Source: Rubrivivax sp.
Lineage (GTDB): Bacteria > Pseudomonadota > Gammaproteobacteria > Burkholderiales > Burkholderiaceae_C
DNA: 64,000 nt
Direction: 5' to 3'
NCBI GenBank assembly: GCA_016707445.1
Contig: JADJHR010000003.1
Span: 744,001-808,000, forward strand
In this document: one piece after another, positions 17,747 through 25,733 of the stretch
Position numbering within the stretch: position 1 is the stretch's first letter
Layout: every line of letters starts with the position of its first letter
Notes under the pieces: generated by a model
Seen by the model: the letters and a program-made list of their open reading frames with translations, nothing else
Databases searched by the model: none
Told to the model about the DNA's origin: nothing
Position numbers and translations under genes: made by a program

Positions 17747-18298
17747 ATGAATTCGTACACCTTCCGCTTCGCCGCCTGGCGGCCGCTGCTTGTTCCGCTG
17801 CTGGCGATGATCCTGGTCATCGTGCTGTCGAACGTGACGGTGCAGTACCCCATCAACGCCTGGTTGACCTGGGGTGCCTTCACCTACCCGCTGGTCTTTC
17901 TGGTGTGCGACCTCAGCAACCGCGCGCTGGGGCCTGCGTCGGCACGGCGCGTGGCCTGGGTCGGCTTTGCGGTGGCTGTACTGCTGTCTGGCCTGATGGC
18001 ACCCTGGCGCATCGCCGTGGCGTCGGGCACGGCATTCATCATGTCGCAGGTGCTCGACATCCTGGTCTTCAACCGTTGGCGGCGTGCCAGCTGGTGGAAG
18101 GCGCCGCTGATCGGCTCGCAGGTGGCCTCGGTGGTCGACACCGGGGTGTTCTTCTTTCTCGCTTTTGCCGGCACCGACCTCGACTGGCTTCGGCTGGCCA
18201 GCGGTGACCTGATGGTCAAGGCCGCGGTGGCCGTGTTGCTTCTGGCGCCCTACCGGGCCCTGCTGCCGCACCTTCAGACCTGGTCCCCGGCGCGCTGA
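17747..18298 (+). CDS. yhhQ: Queuosine precursor transporter (YhhQ/VUT family)
   Basis: This is an inner-membrane protein, likely importing queuosine precursors (preQ0/preQ1) for tRNA modification. About five to six hydrophobic segments are visible, beginning WRPLLVPLLAMILVIVLSNV. Family signatures are the polar motif TYPLVFLVCDLSNR, the segment AFIMSQVLDILVFNRWRR, and GSQVASVVDTGVFFFLAFAG, where the Asp-containing motif is characteristic. Length is 183 residues, short but usual for the betaproteobacterial version. ATG 17747 was chosen because homology-like sequence begins there; the open frame upstream crosses the attR region and terminator. It is followed 45 bp later by greB. Confidence 0.85.
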   Translation: MNSYTFRFAAWRPLLVPLLAMILVIVLSNVTVQYPINAWLTWGAFTYPLVFLVCDLSNRALGPASARRVAWVGFAVAVLLSGLMAPWRIAVASGTAFIMSQVLDILVFNRWRRASWWKAPLIGSQVASVVDTGVFFFLAFAGTDLDWLRLASGDLMVKAAVAVLLLAPYRALLPHLQTWSPAR

Positions 18299-18343
18299 CA
18301 TGGCGAAGAACCCGTCCACACGGGCCTGCCCTGGGCCGCGCTC

Positions 18344-18907
18344 ATGAGCAAGGCATTCACCAAGGAAGCCGATGGCGACGACGACGACGACGCGCCTGCC
18401 ATGCCTGCGCTGCCGGCCGGCGCGCGCAACTACATCACCCCCGGCGGCTACCAACGTCTGCGTCAGGAGTTGATGAGTCTGCTGGACGTCGAGCGGCCCA
18501 AGGTCGTCGAGACGGTGTCCTGGGCGGCGAAGAACGGGGACCGCAGCGAGAACGGCGACTACCTGTACGGCAAGAAGCGGTTGCGCGAGATCGACCGCCG
18601 CATCCGGTTCCTGACCAAGCGCCTGGACATCGCCGAGGTGGCTGACCCCAGCCTGCATCACGGCAACGATCAGGTCTACTTCGGCGCCACGGTCACCTAT
18701 GCCAATGCGCGCGGTGAACAACGTACGGTCACCATCAAGGGCATCGACGAGTCCGACAGCCTGGCTGGCGAGGTGAGCTGGATCTCGCCGATTGCGCGCG
18801 CCCTGCTGAAGGCCCGAGAAGGTGACGAGGTGCCGCTGGTCACGCCCGGCGGCGTCGAACGCATCGAGGTCGTGGCGGTCGAATACCCCGCGCCGCGGGC
18901 GGTCTGA
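18344..18907 (+). CDS. greB: Transcription elongation factor GreB
   Basis: GreB rescues backtracked RNA polymerase by stimulating transcript cleavage through the secondary channel. After an acidic N-terminal extension (EADGDDDDDAPA) the Gre coiled coil begins at NYITPGGYQRLRQELMSLL. It carries the tip acidic region AAKNGDRSENGDYLYGKKRL and IDRRIRFLTKRLDIAEV. The C-terminal FKBP-like domain contains FGATVTYAN and GEVSWISPIARALL. The motif ENGDYLYGKKRLREID is the GreB-type variant. Its stop codon directly abuts the convergent spoT stop (TGATCA), so the two transcripts converge with no spacer. Confidence 0.93.
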   Translation: MSKAFTKEADGDDDDDAPAMPALPAGARNYITPGGYQRLRQELMSLLDVERPKVVETVSWAAKNGDRSENGDYLYGKKRLREIDRRIRFLTKRLDIAEVADPSLHHGNDQVYFGATVTYANARGEQRTVTIKGIDESDSLAGEVSWISPIARALLKAREGDEVPLVTPGGVERIEVVAVEYPAPRAV

Positions 18908-21202
18908 TCAAGGCTTGACCCGCGACACGCGTAGCACGACCGGGATGCGGCGCACCGTTCGCAGCACATCGGCCAGATGCAAGCGGTCGCGCACGCTCAG
19001 CAGCAGACGCAATTCGGCCGTTTCAGCGGCGTTCTCGGGCCCCATGTCCAGGTGACGGATGTCGGCCTCGGCTGCACTGATCGCCGCTGCCACCTGCGCC
19101 AGCACACCGGTGCCATTGCTGACCAGGGCCACCACGCTGGTTTCGAAACTTCGTGTCAGCTCGTCGGCCCATTCGACATGCATCCAGCGCTCGCTGTCGC
19201 GTTCGTACAGGCGCTTGCCGGTATGGCACTCGGCGGTGTGCACGACCAGACCCTCGCCGCGGCCCAGATAGCCGACGATGGCATCGCCCGGGATTGGCCG
19301 GCAGCAGCTGGCCAGCTGCACCGACGCGCCTTCGCTGCCGTCGACGAAGACCACGGCCTGTACCGGCGTGGCGTCGTCCGAACCATAGCGGCCCAGCGTC
19401 AGCGTCACCGCGTCTGGCAGCGTGCCACGCTCGGCCAGCAGCTGTGCCATTCGCTTGGCCACGATGATGGCGATCTTGCGCCCGAGGCCGATGTCGGTCA
19501 GCAGCTCACCGCGGTTGCGGTTGCCGCTCCAGCGTGTCAGCTGCTGCCACAGGGCCAGTGCGTCGGTGTCGGTGGGGTCGGGTGAGGGCATCTGCAGCCC
19601 TTCGGCCCGCAGTGCCTGGGCCAGCATCTTCTCGCCCATGGCGCGCGACTCTTCCTGCTCCATGTTCTTCAGATAGTGTCTGATCTTCGAGCGCGCGCGG
19701 CCGGTACGCACCATGCTCAGCCAGGCCGGATTGGGGCGGGCGCCGGGCGCCGTGATGACCTCCACCACGTCACCGCTGCGCAGCTCGGTGCGCAGCGCCA
19801 CCGGTTCACCGTTGACCTTGGCTGCCACCGTGTGGTCGCCCACGTCGGAATGGATGGCGTAGCTGAAGTCCACCGGCGTGGCGCCGCGCGGCAGCGCCAG
19901 GATCTTGCTCTTGGGAGTGAAGACGTAGACGGCGTCGGGGTAGAGGTCGATCTTGACATGCTCGAGGAATTCGGCGGCGTCGCGTGTCTCGTCCTGGATG
20001 TCGATCAGCGACTGCAGCCAGATCGCGCCCAGGTGCTGCGGGTCGAGGCTGTCCTTGCCGCCCTTGCCCGATCGGTCGCCGCTCTTGTACAGCCAGTGTG
20101 CCGCGACCCCTTTCTCGGCCACCGCGTGCATCGACTCGGTGCGCACCTGGAACTCCACCGACGTGCCCAGCGGACTGACCAGCGTGGTGTGCAGGCTCTG
20201 GTAGCCATTGGCTTTGGGGATCGCGATGTAGTCCTTGAAGCGCCCGGGCACCGGCTTGTACAGCTGGTGCAGCACACCCAGCGCCAGGTAGCAGTCGGGC
20301 AATGTTGGCACCACGATGCGAAAGCCGAAGATGTCGCTGACCTGCGCAAAGCCGTCGTGCTTCTCACGCATCTTTCGGTAGATCGAGTAGACGGTCTTCT
20401 CGCGGCCCGAGATCTGCATCTTGAACTTTTGCTTGGCAAAGGCCTTTTCGACTTCACGCTGCACCCGCTCGACGATGTCGCGCCGGGTACCGCGGGCGCG
20501 CGCCACCGCCTTGCTCAGCGCCGCGTTGCGCCAGGGGTAAAGATGCTCGAACGACAGTTCCTGCAGTTCGCGGTAGGTCTGGTTCAGGCCCAGGCGATGT
20601 GCGATCGGGGCGTAGATGTCGAGCGTCTCGCGTGCGATGCGCTGGCGCTTGTCTGCGGGCATCGCGTCCATCGTGCGCATGTTGTGCAGACGGTCGGCCA
20701 GCTTGATCAGGATGACGCGCACGTCGCGCGCCATCGCCAGCAGCATCTTGCGGAAGCTCTCGGCCTGACCTTCCTCGCGCGTGCTGAAGCGCAGCTTGTC
20801 GAGCTTGGTCAGGCCGTCGACCAGATCCGCCGTGGGGGCGCCGAAGCGCTCGATCAGTTCGGGCTTGGTGATGCCGCAGTCTTCCATCGCGTCGTGCATC
20901 AGCGCGGCCATCACGGCCTGCACGTCCAGCCGCCAGTCGGCCACCAGCCCGGCCACCGCGATGGGATGCGTGATGTACGGCTGGCCGCTGGCGCGGAACT
21001 GGCCCAGGTGGGCTTCGTCGGCAAACTTGTAGGCGTCACGCACGAGGCGCTGGTCGGCCTTGGGCAGGTATCCCAGCTTGTCGCTCAGTGCCGCAAACGA
21101 CGATGCCTCGACCACCGGCGCCGGTGTCGGGCCATGCGCAATCCGGCCCAGGCCCTGCAAGGCGGTGGGCAGGAACTCGGCGGCCAGCGAGCGGATTCCC
21201 AT
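18908..21202 (-). CDS. spoT: Bifunctional (p)ppGpp synthetase / hydrolase
   Basis: This is the stringent-response enzyme controlling (p)ppGpp. The N-terminal HD hydrolase domain (about residues 50-200) keeps the catalytic HDAMED motif and RLHNMRT, so hydrolase activity is expected. The synthetase domain (about 250-370) contains GREKTVYSIYRKM, DIFGFRIVV, IAIPKANGYQSLHT and EFQVRTESMH. A TGS domain follows (VYVFTPKSKILALPRGATPV). The C-terminus has a helical region, a zinc-finger-like CCRPIPGD motif and an ACT domain (VALVSNGTGVLAQVAAAISA). Length of 764 residues fits SpoT. A strong terminator separates it from rpoZ-gmk, so it probably has its own promoter in the 98-bp gap. Confidence 0.93.
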   Translation of the reverse strand: MGIRSLAAEFLPTALQGLGRIAHGPTPAPVVEASSFAALSDKLGYLPKADQRLVRDAYKFADEAHLGQFRASGQPYITHPIAVAGLVADWRLDVQAVMAALMHDAMEDCGITKPELIERFGAPTADLVDGLTKLDKLRFSTREEGQAESFRKMLLAMARDVRVILIKLADRLHNMRTMDAMPADKRQRIARETLDIYAPIAHRLGLNQTYRELQELSFEHLYPWRNAALSKAVARARGTRRDIVERVQREVEKAFAKQKFKMQISGREKTVYSIYRKMREKHDGFAQVSDIFGFRIVVPTLPDCYLALGVLHQLYKPVPGRFKDYIAIPKANGYQSLHTTLVSPLGTSVEFQVRTESMHAVAEKGVAAHWLYKSGDRSGKGGKDSLDPQHLGAIWLQSLIDIQDETRDAAEFLEHVKIDLYPDAVYVFTPKSKILALPRGATPVDFSYAIHSDVGDHTVAAKVNGEPVALRTELRSGDVVEVITAPGARPNPAWLSMVRTGRARSKIRHYLKNMEQEESRAMGEKMLAQALRAEGLQMPSPDPTDTDALALWQQLTRWSGNRNRGELLTDIGLGRKIAIIVAKRMAQLLAERGTLPDAVTLTLGRYGSDDATPVQAVVFVDGSEGASVQLASCCRPIPGDAIVGYLGRGEGLVVHTAECHTGKRLYERDSERWMHVEWADELTRSFETSVVALVSNGTGVLAQVAAAISAAEADIRHLDMGPENAAETAELRLLLSVRDRLHLADVLRTVRRIPVVLRVSRVKP

Positions 21203-21250
21203 GTCCCGAATTTAACGCCTTGCAACTTCGCGGGTCTGGAACAGGGACTC

Positions 21251-21280
21251 AAAGAAAAACGGGCGCCCATCGGGCGCCCG
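21251..21280 (-). terminator. Rho-independent terminator after rpoZ
   Basis: Read on the minus strand, CGGGCGCCCG and its copy around an AT loop form a perfect stem (21260-21280) followed by TTTTTCTTT (21251-21259). It ends the gmk-rpoZ transcript ahead of spoT. Confidence 0.85.
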
Positions 21281-21300
21281 CTGTCGTGCCTTGCAACTGC

Positions 21301-21504
21301 CTAGATCGGCACCTTGCGCAGCATCTCGATGCCCACCTGGCCGGCGGCGATCTCGCGCAGCGCGGTCACGCCCGGCTTGTTCTTGGTCTCGATCTTCGGC
21401 GCATGGCCCTGGCTGAGCATGCGCGCGCGGTAGGTGGCGCACAGCACCAGCTGGAAGCGGTTCGGGATACGGTTCAGGCAGTCTTCGACGGTGATGCGGG
21501 CCAT
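21301..21504 (-). CDS. rpoZ: RNA polymerase omega subunit
   Basis: This small subunit aids assembly of RNA polymerase and, with beta', forms a ppGpp site. The 67-residue product starts MARITVEDCLNRIPNRFQLV and contains the conserved ARMLSQGHAPKIETKNKP helix-loop segment and ALREIAAGQVG. ATG 21504 was chosen by the family start MARITVEDC; the open frame extends upstream without homology. It lies between gmk and spoT, the standard order. Confidence 0.95.
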   Translation of the reverse strand: MARITVEDCLNRIPNRFQLVLCATYRARMLSQGHAPKIETKNKPGVTALREIAAGQVGIEMLRKVPI

Positions 21505-21541
21505 GGGTTGCTTCCAACAAAGTGAGTTTGACGGGGCGCGT

Positions 21542-22162
21542 TCAGACGAGGTCAAGCGCGGCAAACACCTGGGAACGGTTGCGCAATTGCGCCGCGTACT
21601 TCAACCGCTGCGAATGAACAACCGTCTTCAGGTCGAACAGCGCGGTCTCGAACAAGGCGTTGATGATAACAAAGTCGAAGTGCCGGGCCTGCGCCACCTC
21701 GACCCGCGCATTGGCCATGCGCTGCGCAATCACATCGGGCCGGTCTTCGCCGCGGCGATGCAGGCGCTGCTGCAGCTCGGTCCAGCTTGGCGGCAGGATG
21801 AAGATCAGCACCGCATGGGAGAATAGCTGCTTGATCTGCAGCGCGCCCTGCCAGTCGATTTCGAGCACGACATCTTCGCCGCCCTGCAACCGTGCCTCGA
21901 TGGCGCGGCGCGAGGTGCCGTACAAGTTGCCGTGCACCAGCGCCCACTCGAAGAACTCGCCGCCGTCGCGCATGGCCTGGAACTCGGCGCCGGACACGAA
22001 CCAGTATTCGCGGCCGTCCTGCTCCTGGCCGCGCGGTTCGCGGGTGGTGTGAGATATCGACACCGCCAGGTGCGAGTCAAGCTGAAGCAGGGCCTGTACC
22101 AGGCTTGACTTGCCGGTGCCGCTGGGCGCGGCCACGCAAAACAGATTGCCGGGGGTTTCCAT
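21542..22162 (-). CDS. gmk: Guanylate kinase
   Basis: This enzyme converts GMP to GDP using ATP. The P-loop is APSGTGKSSLVQALL, the GMP-binding region is SISHTTREPRGQEQDGREYW, and the LID and adenine regions follow (VVLEIDWQGALQIK, IFILPPS, RRGEDRPDVIAQRM). Length is 206 residues from METPGNLF; an upstream ATG at 22174 adds four residues and is less likely. It forms an operon with rpoZ downstream. Confidence 0.95.
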   Translation of the reverse strand: METPGNLFCVAAPSGTGKSSLVQALLQLDSHLAVSISHTTREPRGQEQDGREYWFVSGAEFQAMRDGGEFFEWALVHGNLYGTSRRAIEARLQGGEDVVLEIDWQGALQIKQLFSHAVLIFILPPSWTELQQRLHRRGEDRPDVIAQRMANARVEVAQARHFDFVIINALFETALFDLKTVVHSQRLKYAAQLRNRSQVFAALDLV

Positions 22163-22214
22163 ATCCCCCGGCATTGTAAAAGGCAGCCCGCGCGCAGTGC
22201 GCCGGCCCAGGCGA

Positions 22215-22577
22215 TCAGCGCCCTGCCTGCGCCATGCGCGTTGTCACGCTGAAACGCTTGGCCTTGAAGTTGCCGTCGAAGGCATTGGTCTCGGCACCCA
22301 GTGCCTGCGCTTCGCCGCTGGCGATCGCGGCCAGGGTTTCGATTCGCACCGCGTCTCGGCTGCGCGCCACGAGTACGGGCTCGGCGCGGTTCAGTTCGGC
22401 TTCGCCGACGCTGCCCTGGCCGGCGGCCACGGCCTGCAGCACATCGGCTTGAACGGCGGCGCGGCTCAGCAGCGAAACGCTGGGGGCTTGCGGCAGCGCG
22501 CCGGGGCTTTCGGCGAAGGCGCTGCCGGCGGCGGCCAGCGACAGAATGGCGGCGGCAAGGGTGGTGATGTGGTTCAT
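22215..22577 (-). CDS. Small exported protein of unknown function
   Basis: The 120-residue product has a clear signal peptide (MNHITTLAAAILSLAAAGSA, cleavage after FA). The mature part is a polar helical segment of about 95 residues (VSLLSRAAVQADVLQAVAAG, then EAELNRAEPVLVARSRDAV). GGAGCTTC lies just before the ATG. Proteins like this, short, exported and ending in a charged tail, are common next to metal-responsive two-component systems in Burkholderiales. The gene is divergent from such a system, with a palindrome in the shared control region. It may be its target; no function is known. Confidence 0.65.
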   Translation of the reverse strand: MNHITTLAAAILSLAAAGSAFAESPGALPQAPSVSLLSRAAVQADVLQAVAAGQGSVGEAELNRAEPVLVARSRDAVRIETLAAIASGEAQALGAETNAFDGNFKAKRFSVTTRMAQAGR

Positions 22578-22711
22578 GGTGAAGCTCCTGGGGTTGGTGT
22601 TGAATCTGAGGTCGAGGTGACTGTGGCTCTGTGTTCTTGCTGTATCGGAGGCGATTACTTCGCCTGCCGTGAAATGAATTGTGGAAACCCGAACCCACGC
22701 TTGCCGCACAG

Positions 22712-22735
22712 CCGGATGACAAATTCGTAATCCGG
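22712..22735. promoter_or_regulatory. Imperfect palindrome resembling a CusR/CopR box
   Basis: A 24-bp inverted repeat with arms CCGGAT and ATCCGG encloses GACAAATTCGTA; 20 of 24 positions are symmetric. The core ATGACAAATTCGTAAT differs at two positions from the enteric CusR box pattern ATGACAAnnTTGTCAT. It lies between the divergent exported-protein gene and the response-regulator gene, 61 bp before the latter start, so binding by that regulator is likely. Confidence 0.6.
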
Positions 22736-22796
22736 CGGTGACCTGAAAAATGCGACCATTCATGTCATTCCTGGCCCTTACATACACACCAACACC

Positions 22797-23486
22797 ATGC
22801 GACTCCTGGTCGTCGAAGACGAAGTCAAGCTGGCCCAGTACCTGCACAAGGGCCTGAGCGAGAGTGGTCATGTCGTCGACCTGGCGCATGACGGCATCGA
22901 AGGCCGGCGCCTGGCCATCGGCGGTGAATACGACCTGGTGCTGCTGGACGTGATGCTGCCCGGCATCGATGGCTTCGGTGTGTTGGCTGCGATGCGCCAG
23001 CAGGGGCGGAAGACACCCGTGCTGATGCTGACTGCGCGTGACAAGGTCGAAGATCGCGTGCGTGGGCTCGAAGGCGGCGCCGACGACTATCTGGTCAAGC
23101 CCTTCGCCTTCTCCGAGCTGCTGGCGCGTGTGGGTGCCTTGATCCGCCGCGGAGCGACCAACGGTGCACCGGCACAGGCCACCGAACTTCGCCTGGCCGA
23201 TCTCGAACTCGACCTCATCGGGCATCGTGCTCAGCGTGCCGGTGAGCGCCTCGACCTGACGCCCAAGGAATTCAACCTGCTGGCGCTGCTGCTGCGCCGT
23301 CGCGGCCAGATCCTGTCGCGCACCACGCTGGCCGAACAGGTGTGGGACATGAATTTCGACTCCGACACCAACGTGGTGGAGGTGGCCGTGCGCCGGCTGC
23401 GCGCCAAGCTTGACGACCCCTTCCCGAGCAAGCTGCTGCACACCGTGCGCGGCATGGGCTACGTGCTCGAGGAGCGCGCACCTTGA
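22797..23486 (+). CDS. OmpR-type response regulator, heavy-metal subfamily
   Basis: This is a transcription factor phosphorylated by the downstream kinase. The receiver domain has the acidic pocket VVEDE, phospho-acceptor Asp51 in LLDVMLPGIDGF, and the conserved Lys in YLVKPFAFSELLAR. The C-terminal winged helix (about residues 128-225) ends with the recognition region TNVVEVAVRRLRAKLDDPF and the closing VRGMGYVLEER. These features, with PFPSKLLHTVRG, are those of the CusR/CopR/IrlR group sensing copper, silver or other metals. The stop overlaps the kinase start by four bases. No metal efflux genes are adjacent, so the inducer is uncertain. Confidence 0.85.
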   Translation: MRLLVVEDEVKLAQYLHKGLSESGHVVDLAHDGIEGRRLAIGGEYDLVLLDVMLPGIDGFGVLAAMRQQGRKTPVLMLTARDKVEDRVRGLEGGADDYLVKPFAFSELLARVGALIRRGATNGAPAQATELRLADLELDLIGHRAQRAGERLDLTPKEFNLLALLLRRRGQILSRTTLAEQVWDMNFDSDTNVVEVAVRRLRAKLDDPFPSKLLHTVRGMGYVLEERAP

Positions 23487-24832
23487 CCCTGACCGCCTGC
23501 AACACACCGTCGATCAGCAAGCGCCTGGCACGCACGCTGGCGATGCTGATGCTGGCCGCCCTGGGTGCGGCCAGTGCGATCATCTATTCGGCCACGGCGA
23601 TGCGACTGCACGACGCGCAGATGGACACGCTGGCTGACAAGACCAAGGTGCTGACCCAGGCCGTCGGCGCGGCCTGCGAGGCCGGCGAGACGCAGCTGCT
23701 GGCCCGCCTTGCCCTGTTCGAGCCCGCGCGTGCCGGCACGCTGCTGACCCTGTCGCGCGGCGACGGTTCGACCATTTACCGCGATGCCGACAACCCGGTC
23801 TTCCGTGACCGCATCGGCAACGACTTCATCGTGCCGGCGCAGCGGATCGCAGGGGGCGAAGTACGGGGTCATCTCGAGGTCGACGTCACGCACGACACCC
23901 GCATGCTCAAGGGCCTGGCCGTGACCTTGCTGGTGGCCACGCTGGGCTGTGCCGCGCTCACCGGCATGGGCATTCGCTGGATGGTGCAGCGCGACCTGAA
24001 ACCGCTGGCCGACCTGGCCGCGCAGACGCGGGCGATTTCACCTCGACGCCTGGACCAGCGCTTGAAACTCGACCAACCGGCCGAAGAGCTTCAGCCCTGG
24101 ATCGAACAGTTCAATGCCTTGATGGACCGGCTCGAACGTGCAGCGGCACAGCTCGAAGGCTTCAACGCCGATGTTGCACACGAACTGCGCACACCGCTGG
24201 CCACGCTAATTGGCGAGACCGAAATCGCCTTGTCGCGTGAGCGGTCGTGCGAATCGCTGCGGGACACACTGGCCAGCAACCTGGAAGAGATGCAGCGCCT
24301 GTCGGCACTGGTCAACGACATGCTGTTCCTGTCGAATGCCGACCGCGGCGCGGTGGCGCGTCGTGGTCAGCCGGTCAGCCTGGCCGAACTGGCGCGACAG
24401 GTGGCCGAGTTTCACGAAGGCACACTGGACGAAGCCGGGCTCAAGCTCGAGGTGGTCGGCGATGCGCAGCTGGCAGTCGACGAGCCATTGTTCAAGCGCG
24501 CACTGTCCAACCTGCTGGGCAACGCCACGCGCTTTGCGTCGCCGGGGTCGACCGTGCAGGTGCAGATTGGTGGTGAGGCGGCGCCAGCGGCCGACGGGGC
24601 TGAGGTCCAGGTGCTGGTGCGCAATCAAGGACAGGCCATCGCACCGCAACAGCTGCCACGCCTGTTCGACCGCTTCTTCCGCGGTGATGATTCACGCTGC
24701 TGCGACGGTGAACTGCAGCACCACGGTCTGGGGCTGGCGATCGTGGCCGCCATCGCCCGCATGCATGCCGGCCGCACGCTGGCGCGCTCGCAGGGCGGCA
24801 TCACCGAGGTCGGCTTCACGTTGGCAGCGTAA
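23483..24832 (+). CDS. Heavy-metal-type sensor histidine kinase
   Basis: This is an inner-membrane sensor partner of the preceding regulator. Two membrane segments (about residues 18-40 and 150-172) bracket a periplasmic sensor of roughly 110 residues. A HAMP segment follows (RDLKPLADLAAQTRAISPRR). The H-box is FNADVAHELRTPLATLIGE with the phospho-accepting His. The ATPase region has an N-box (ALSNLLGNATRF), a G-box-like QAIAPQQLPRLFDRFFRGD and GLGLAIVAAIARMHAG. The FFRGDDS segment is typical of CusS-like kinases. Length is 449 residues. The start overlaps the regulator stop. Confidence 0.85.
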   Translation: MTLTACNTPSISKRLARTLAMLMLAALGAASAIIYSATAMRLHDAQMDTLADKTKVLTQAVGAACEAGETQLLARLALFEPARAGTLLTLSRGDGSTIYRDADNPVFRDRIGNDFIVPAQRIAGGEVRGHLEVDVTHDTRMLKGLAVTLLVATLGCAALTGMGIRWMVQRDLKPLADLAAQTRAISPRRLDQRLKLDQPAEELQPWIEQFNALMDRLERAAAQLEGFNADVAHELRTPLATLIGETEIALSRERSCESLRDTLASNLEEMQRLSALVNDMLFLSNADRGAVARRGQPVSLAELARQVAEFHEGTLDEAGLKLEVVGDAQLAVDEPLFKRALSNLLGNATRFASPGSTVQVQIGGEAAPAADGAEVQVLVRNQGQAIAPQQLPRLFDRFFRGDDSRCCDGELQHHGLGLAIVAAIARMHAGRTLARSQGGITEVGFTLAA

Positions 24833-24875
24833 GGTCGAATGCAGTGCAGGACTTGGTGTGGTCCCTGAAAGCACA

Positions 24876-24908
24876 AAGGGGTTGGCACATTGAAAGTGCC
24901 AACCCCTT
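24876..24908. terminator. Bidirectional hairpin between the kinase gene and tRNA-Thr
   Basis: AAGGGGTTGGCAC (24876-24888) and GTGCCAACCCCTT (24896-24908) form a perfect 13-bp stem with a 7-base loop. It can end both the plus-strand kinase transcript and the minus-strand tRNA transcript, although T runs are short on both sides. Confidence 0.75.
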
Positions 24909-24916
24909 GATCCTGT

Positions 24917-24992
24917 TGGTGCCGGTGACCGGAGTCGAACTGGTGACCTTCGCATTACGAATGCGCTGCTCTACCAACTGAGCTACACCGGC
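24917..24992 (-). tRNA. thrW: tRNA-Thr (anticodon CGU)
   Basis: On the minus strand, GCCGGTG pairs with CACCGGC to form the acceptor stem, followed by an encoded ACCA. The D-arm GCTCAGTTGGTAGAGC, the anticodon loop TTCGTAA and the T-loop TTCGACT are all present. The anticodon arm is nearly identical to E. coli tRNA-Thr(CGU). Total length 76 nt including CCA. Confidence 0.95.
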
Positions 24993-25063
24993 TTTGATCC
25001 CGGTGTCTCGGCGACGCCAGGAATCAAGCTCGCAAGTATATCGTGCGCGGCGCGCGGCGGGCC

Positions 25064-25732
25064 TCAGGTGTAGGTGACCCAGTCGGCGAACTCGCGGGCG
25101 TCCAGGTGCGGCAGGTGGTTGAAGCTGTGCAGCACGTAGTGGTGGCGCGTGGCGCTGAACTCGGTGATGGCGCTGTTGCGGATGCGCATGTTGAGCTCGA
25201 TGGTCGAGTGTGCCGGGGCGCCCAGCACACCACCCACGGCGGTGGCGATCGGGCCGCCGCTGGACACCATCAGCACGTCACCCTGGTGCGACTCGCGCAG
25301 CTGCGTCAGCACGGTCTGGATGCCGCCGACGAAGTCGGCGTAGCTGGGCATGCCTTCGGGCGCCACGCGACCGTCCATCCAGGCCTGCAGGCCTTCTCGC
25401 AGCAGACGAAAGTGGGCCTTGTAAGCCTCGTGCGTGCGGGGTGCTTCCAGCGCTTCGGGGTGCACGGTGCGCAGCACGGCCGCGCTGTCGTATTCGTTCA
25501 AGGCCGGGTGTACGGTTTCGGCCGGCAGGCCGCCGTAACCATCGACGATGCCTTGCAGCGACTGTGCGTGCCGCTGCAGCGACCCACGCACCACGGCGTC
25601 GAAGCGTTGTCCGCGGTCGCGAAAGTACTTGCCCAGGCGCTGACACTGGCGCTGCCCCAGGTCGCTGAGCTGGTCGTAGTTGGCAGCGCCGAACGAGGCC
25701 TGGCCATGGCGCACGAGGTACAGCATCCCCAT
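25064..25732 (-). CDS. Histidine phosphatase family protein
   Basis: This is a phosphoglycerate-mutase-like phosphatase of unknown substrate. The catalytic RHG motif is near the start (LVRHGQASFGAANYDQLSDL), with the substrate-side RGSLQRHAQS, an acidic ALNEYDSAAV, and the second catalytic His region replaced by VLMVSSGGPIATAVGG. In many family members this is VSHG; here it is SSGG, so the second catalytic His is not evident and activity should be viewed with caution. Length 222 residues. It follows fbp by one base in the prfB operon. Confidence 0.8.
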   Translation of the reverse strand: MGMLYLVRHGQASFGAANYDQLSDLGQRQCQRLGKYFRDRGQRFDAVVRGSLQRHAQSLQGIVDGYGGLPAETVHPALNEYDSAAVLRTVHPEALEAPRTHEAYKAHFRLLREGLQAWMDGRVAPEGMPSYADFVGGIQTVLTQLRESHQGDVLMVSSGGPIATAVGGVLGAPAHSTIELNMRIRNSAITEFSATRHHYVLHSFNHLPHLDAREFADWVTYT

Positions 25733-25733
25733 G

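Noticed and set aside
22215..23507. 430-residue minus-strand ORF covering the response regulator
   Set aside because: Only its last 120 residues, starting at the signal peptide, have coding character; the rest is antisense to the regulator gene.
24876..24908. Perfect hairpin considered as a mobile-element end
   Set aside because: It is placed exactly between convergent transcripts and has no flanking repeats or transposase; a terminator explains it.
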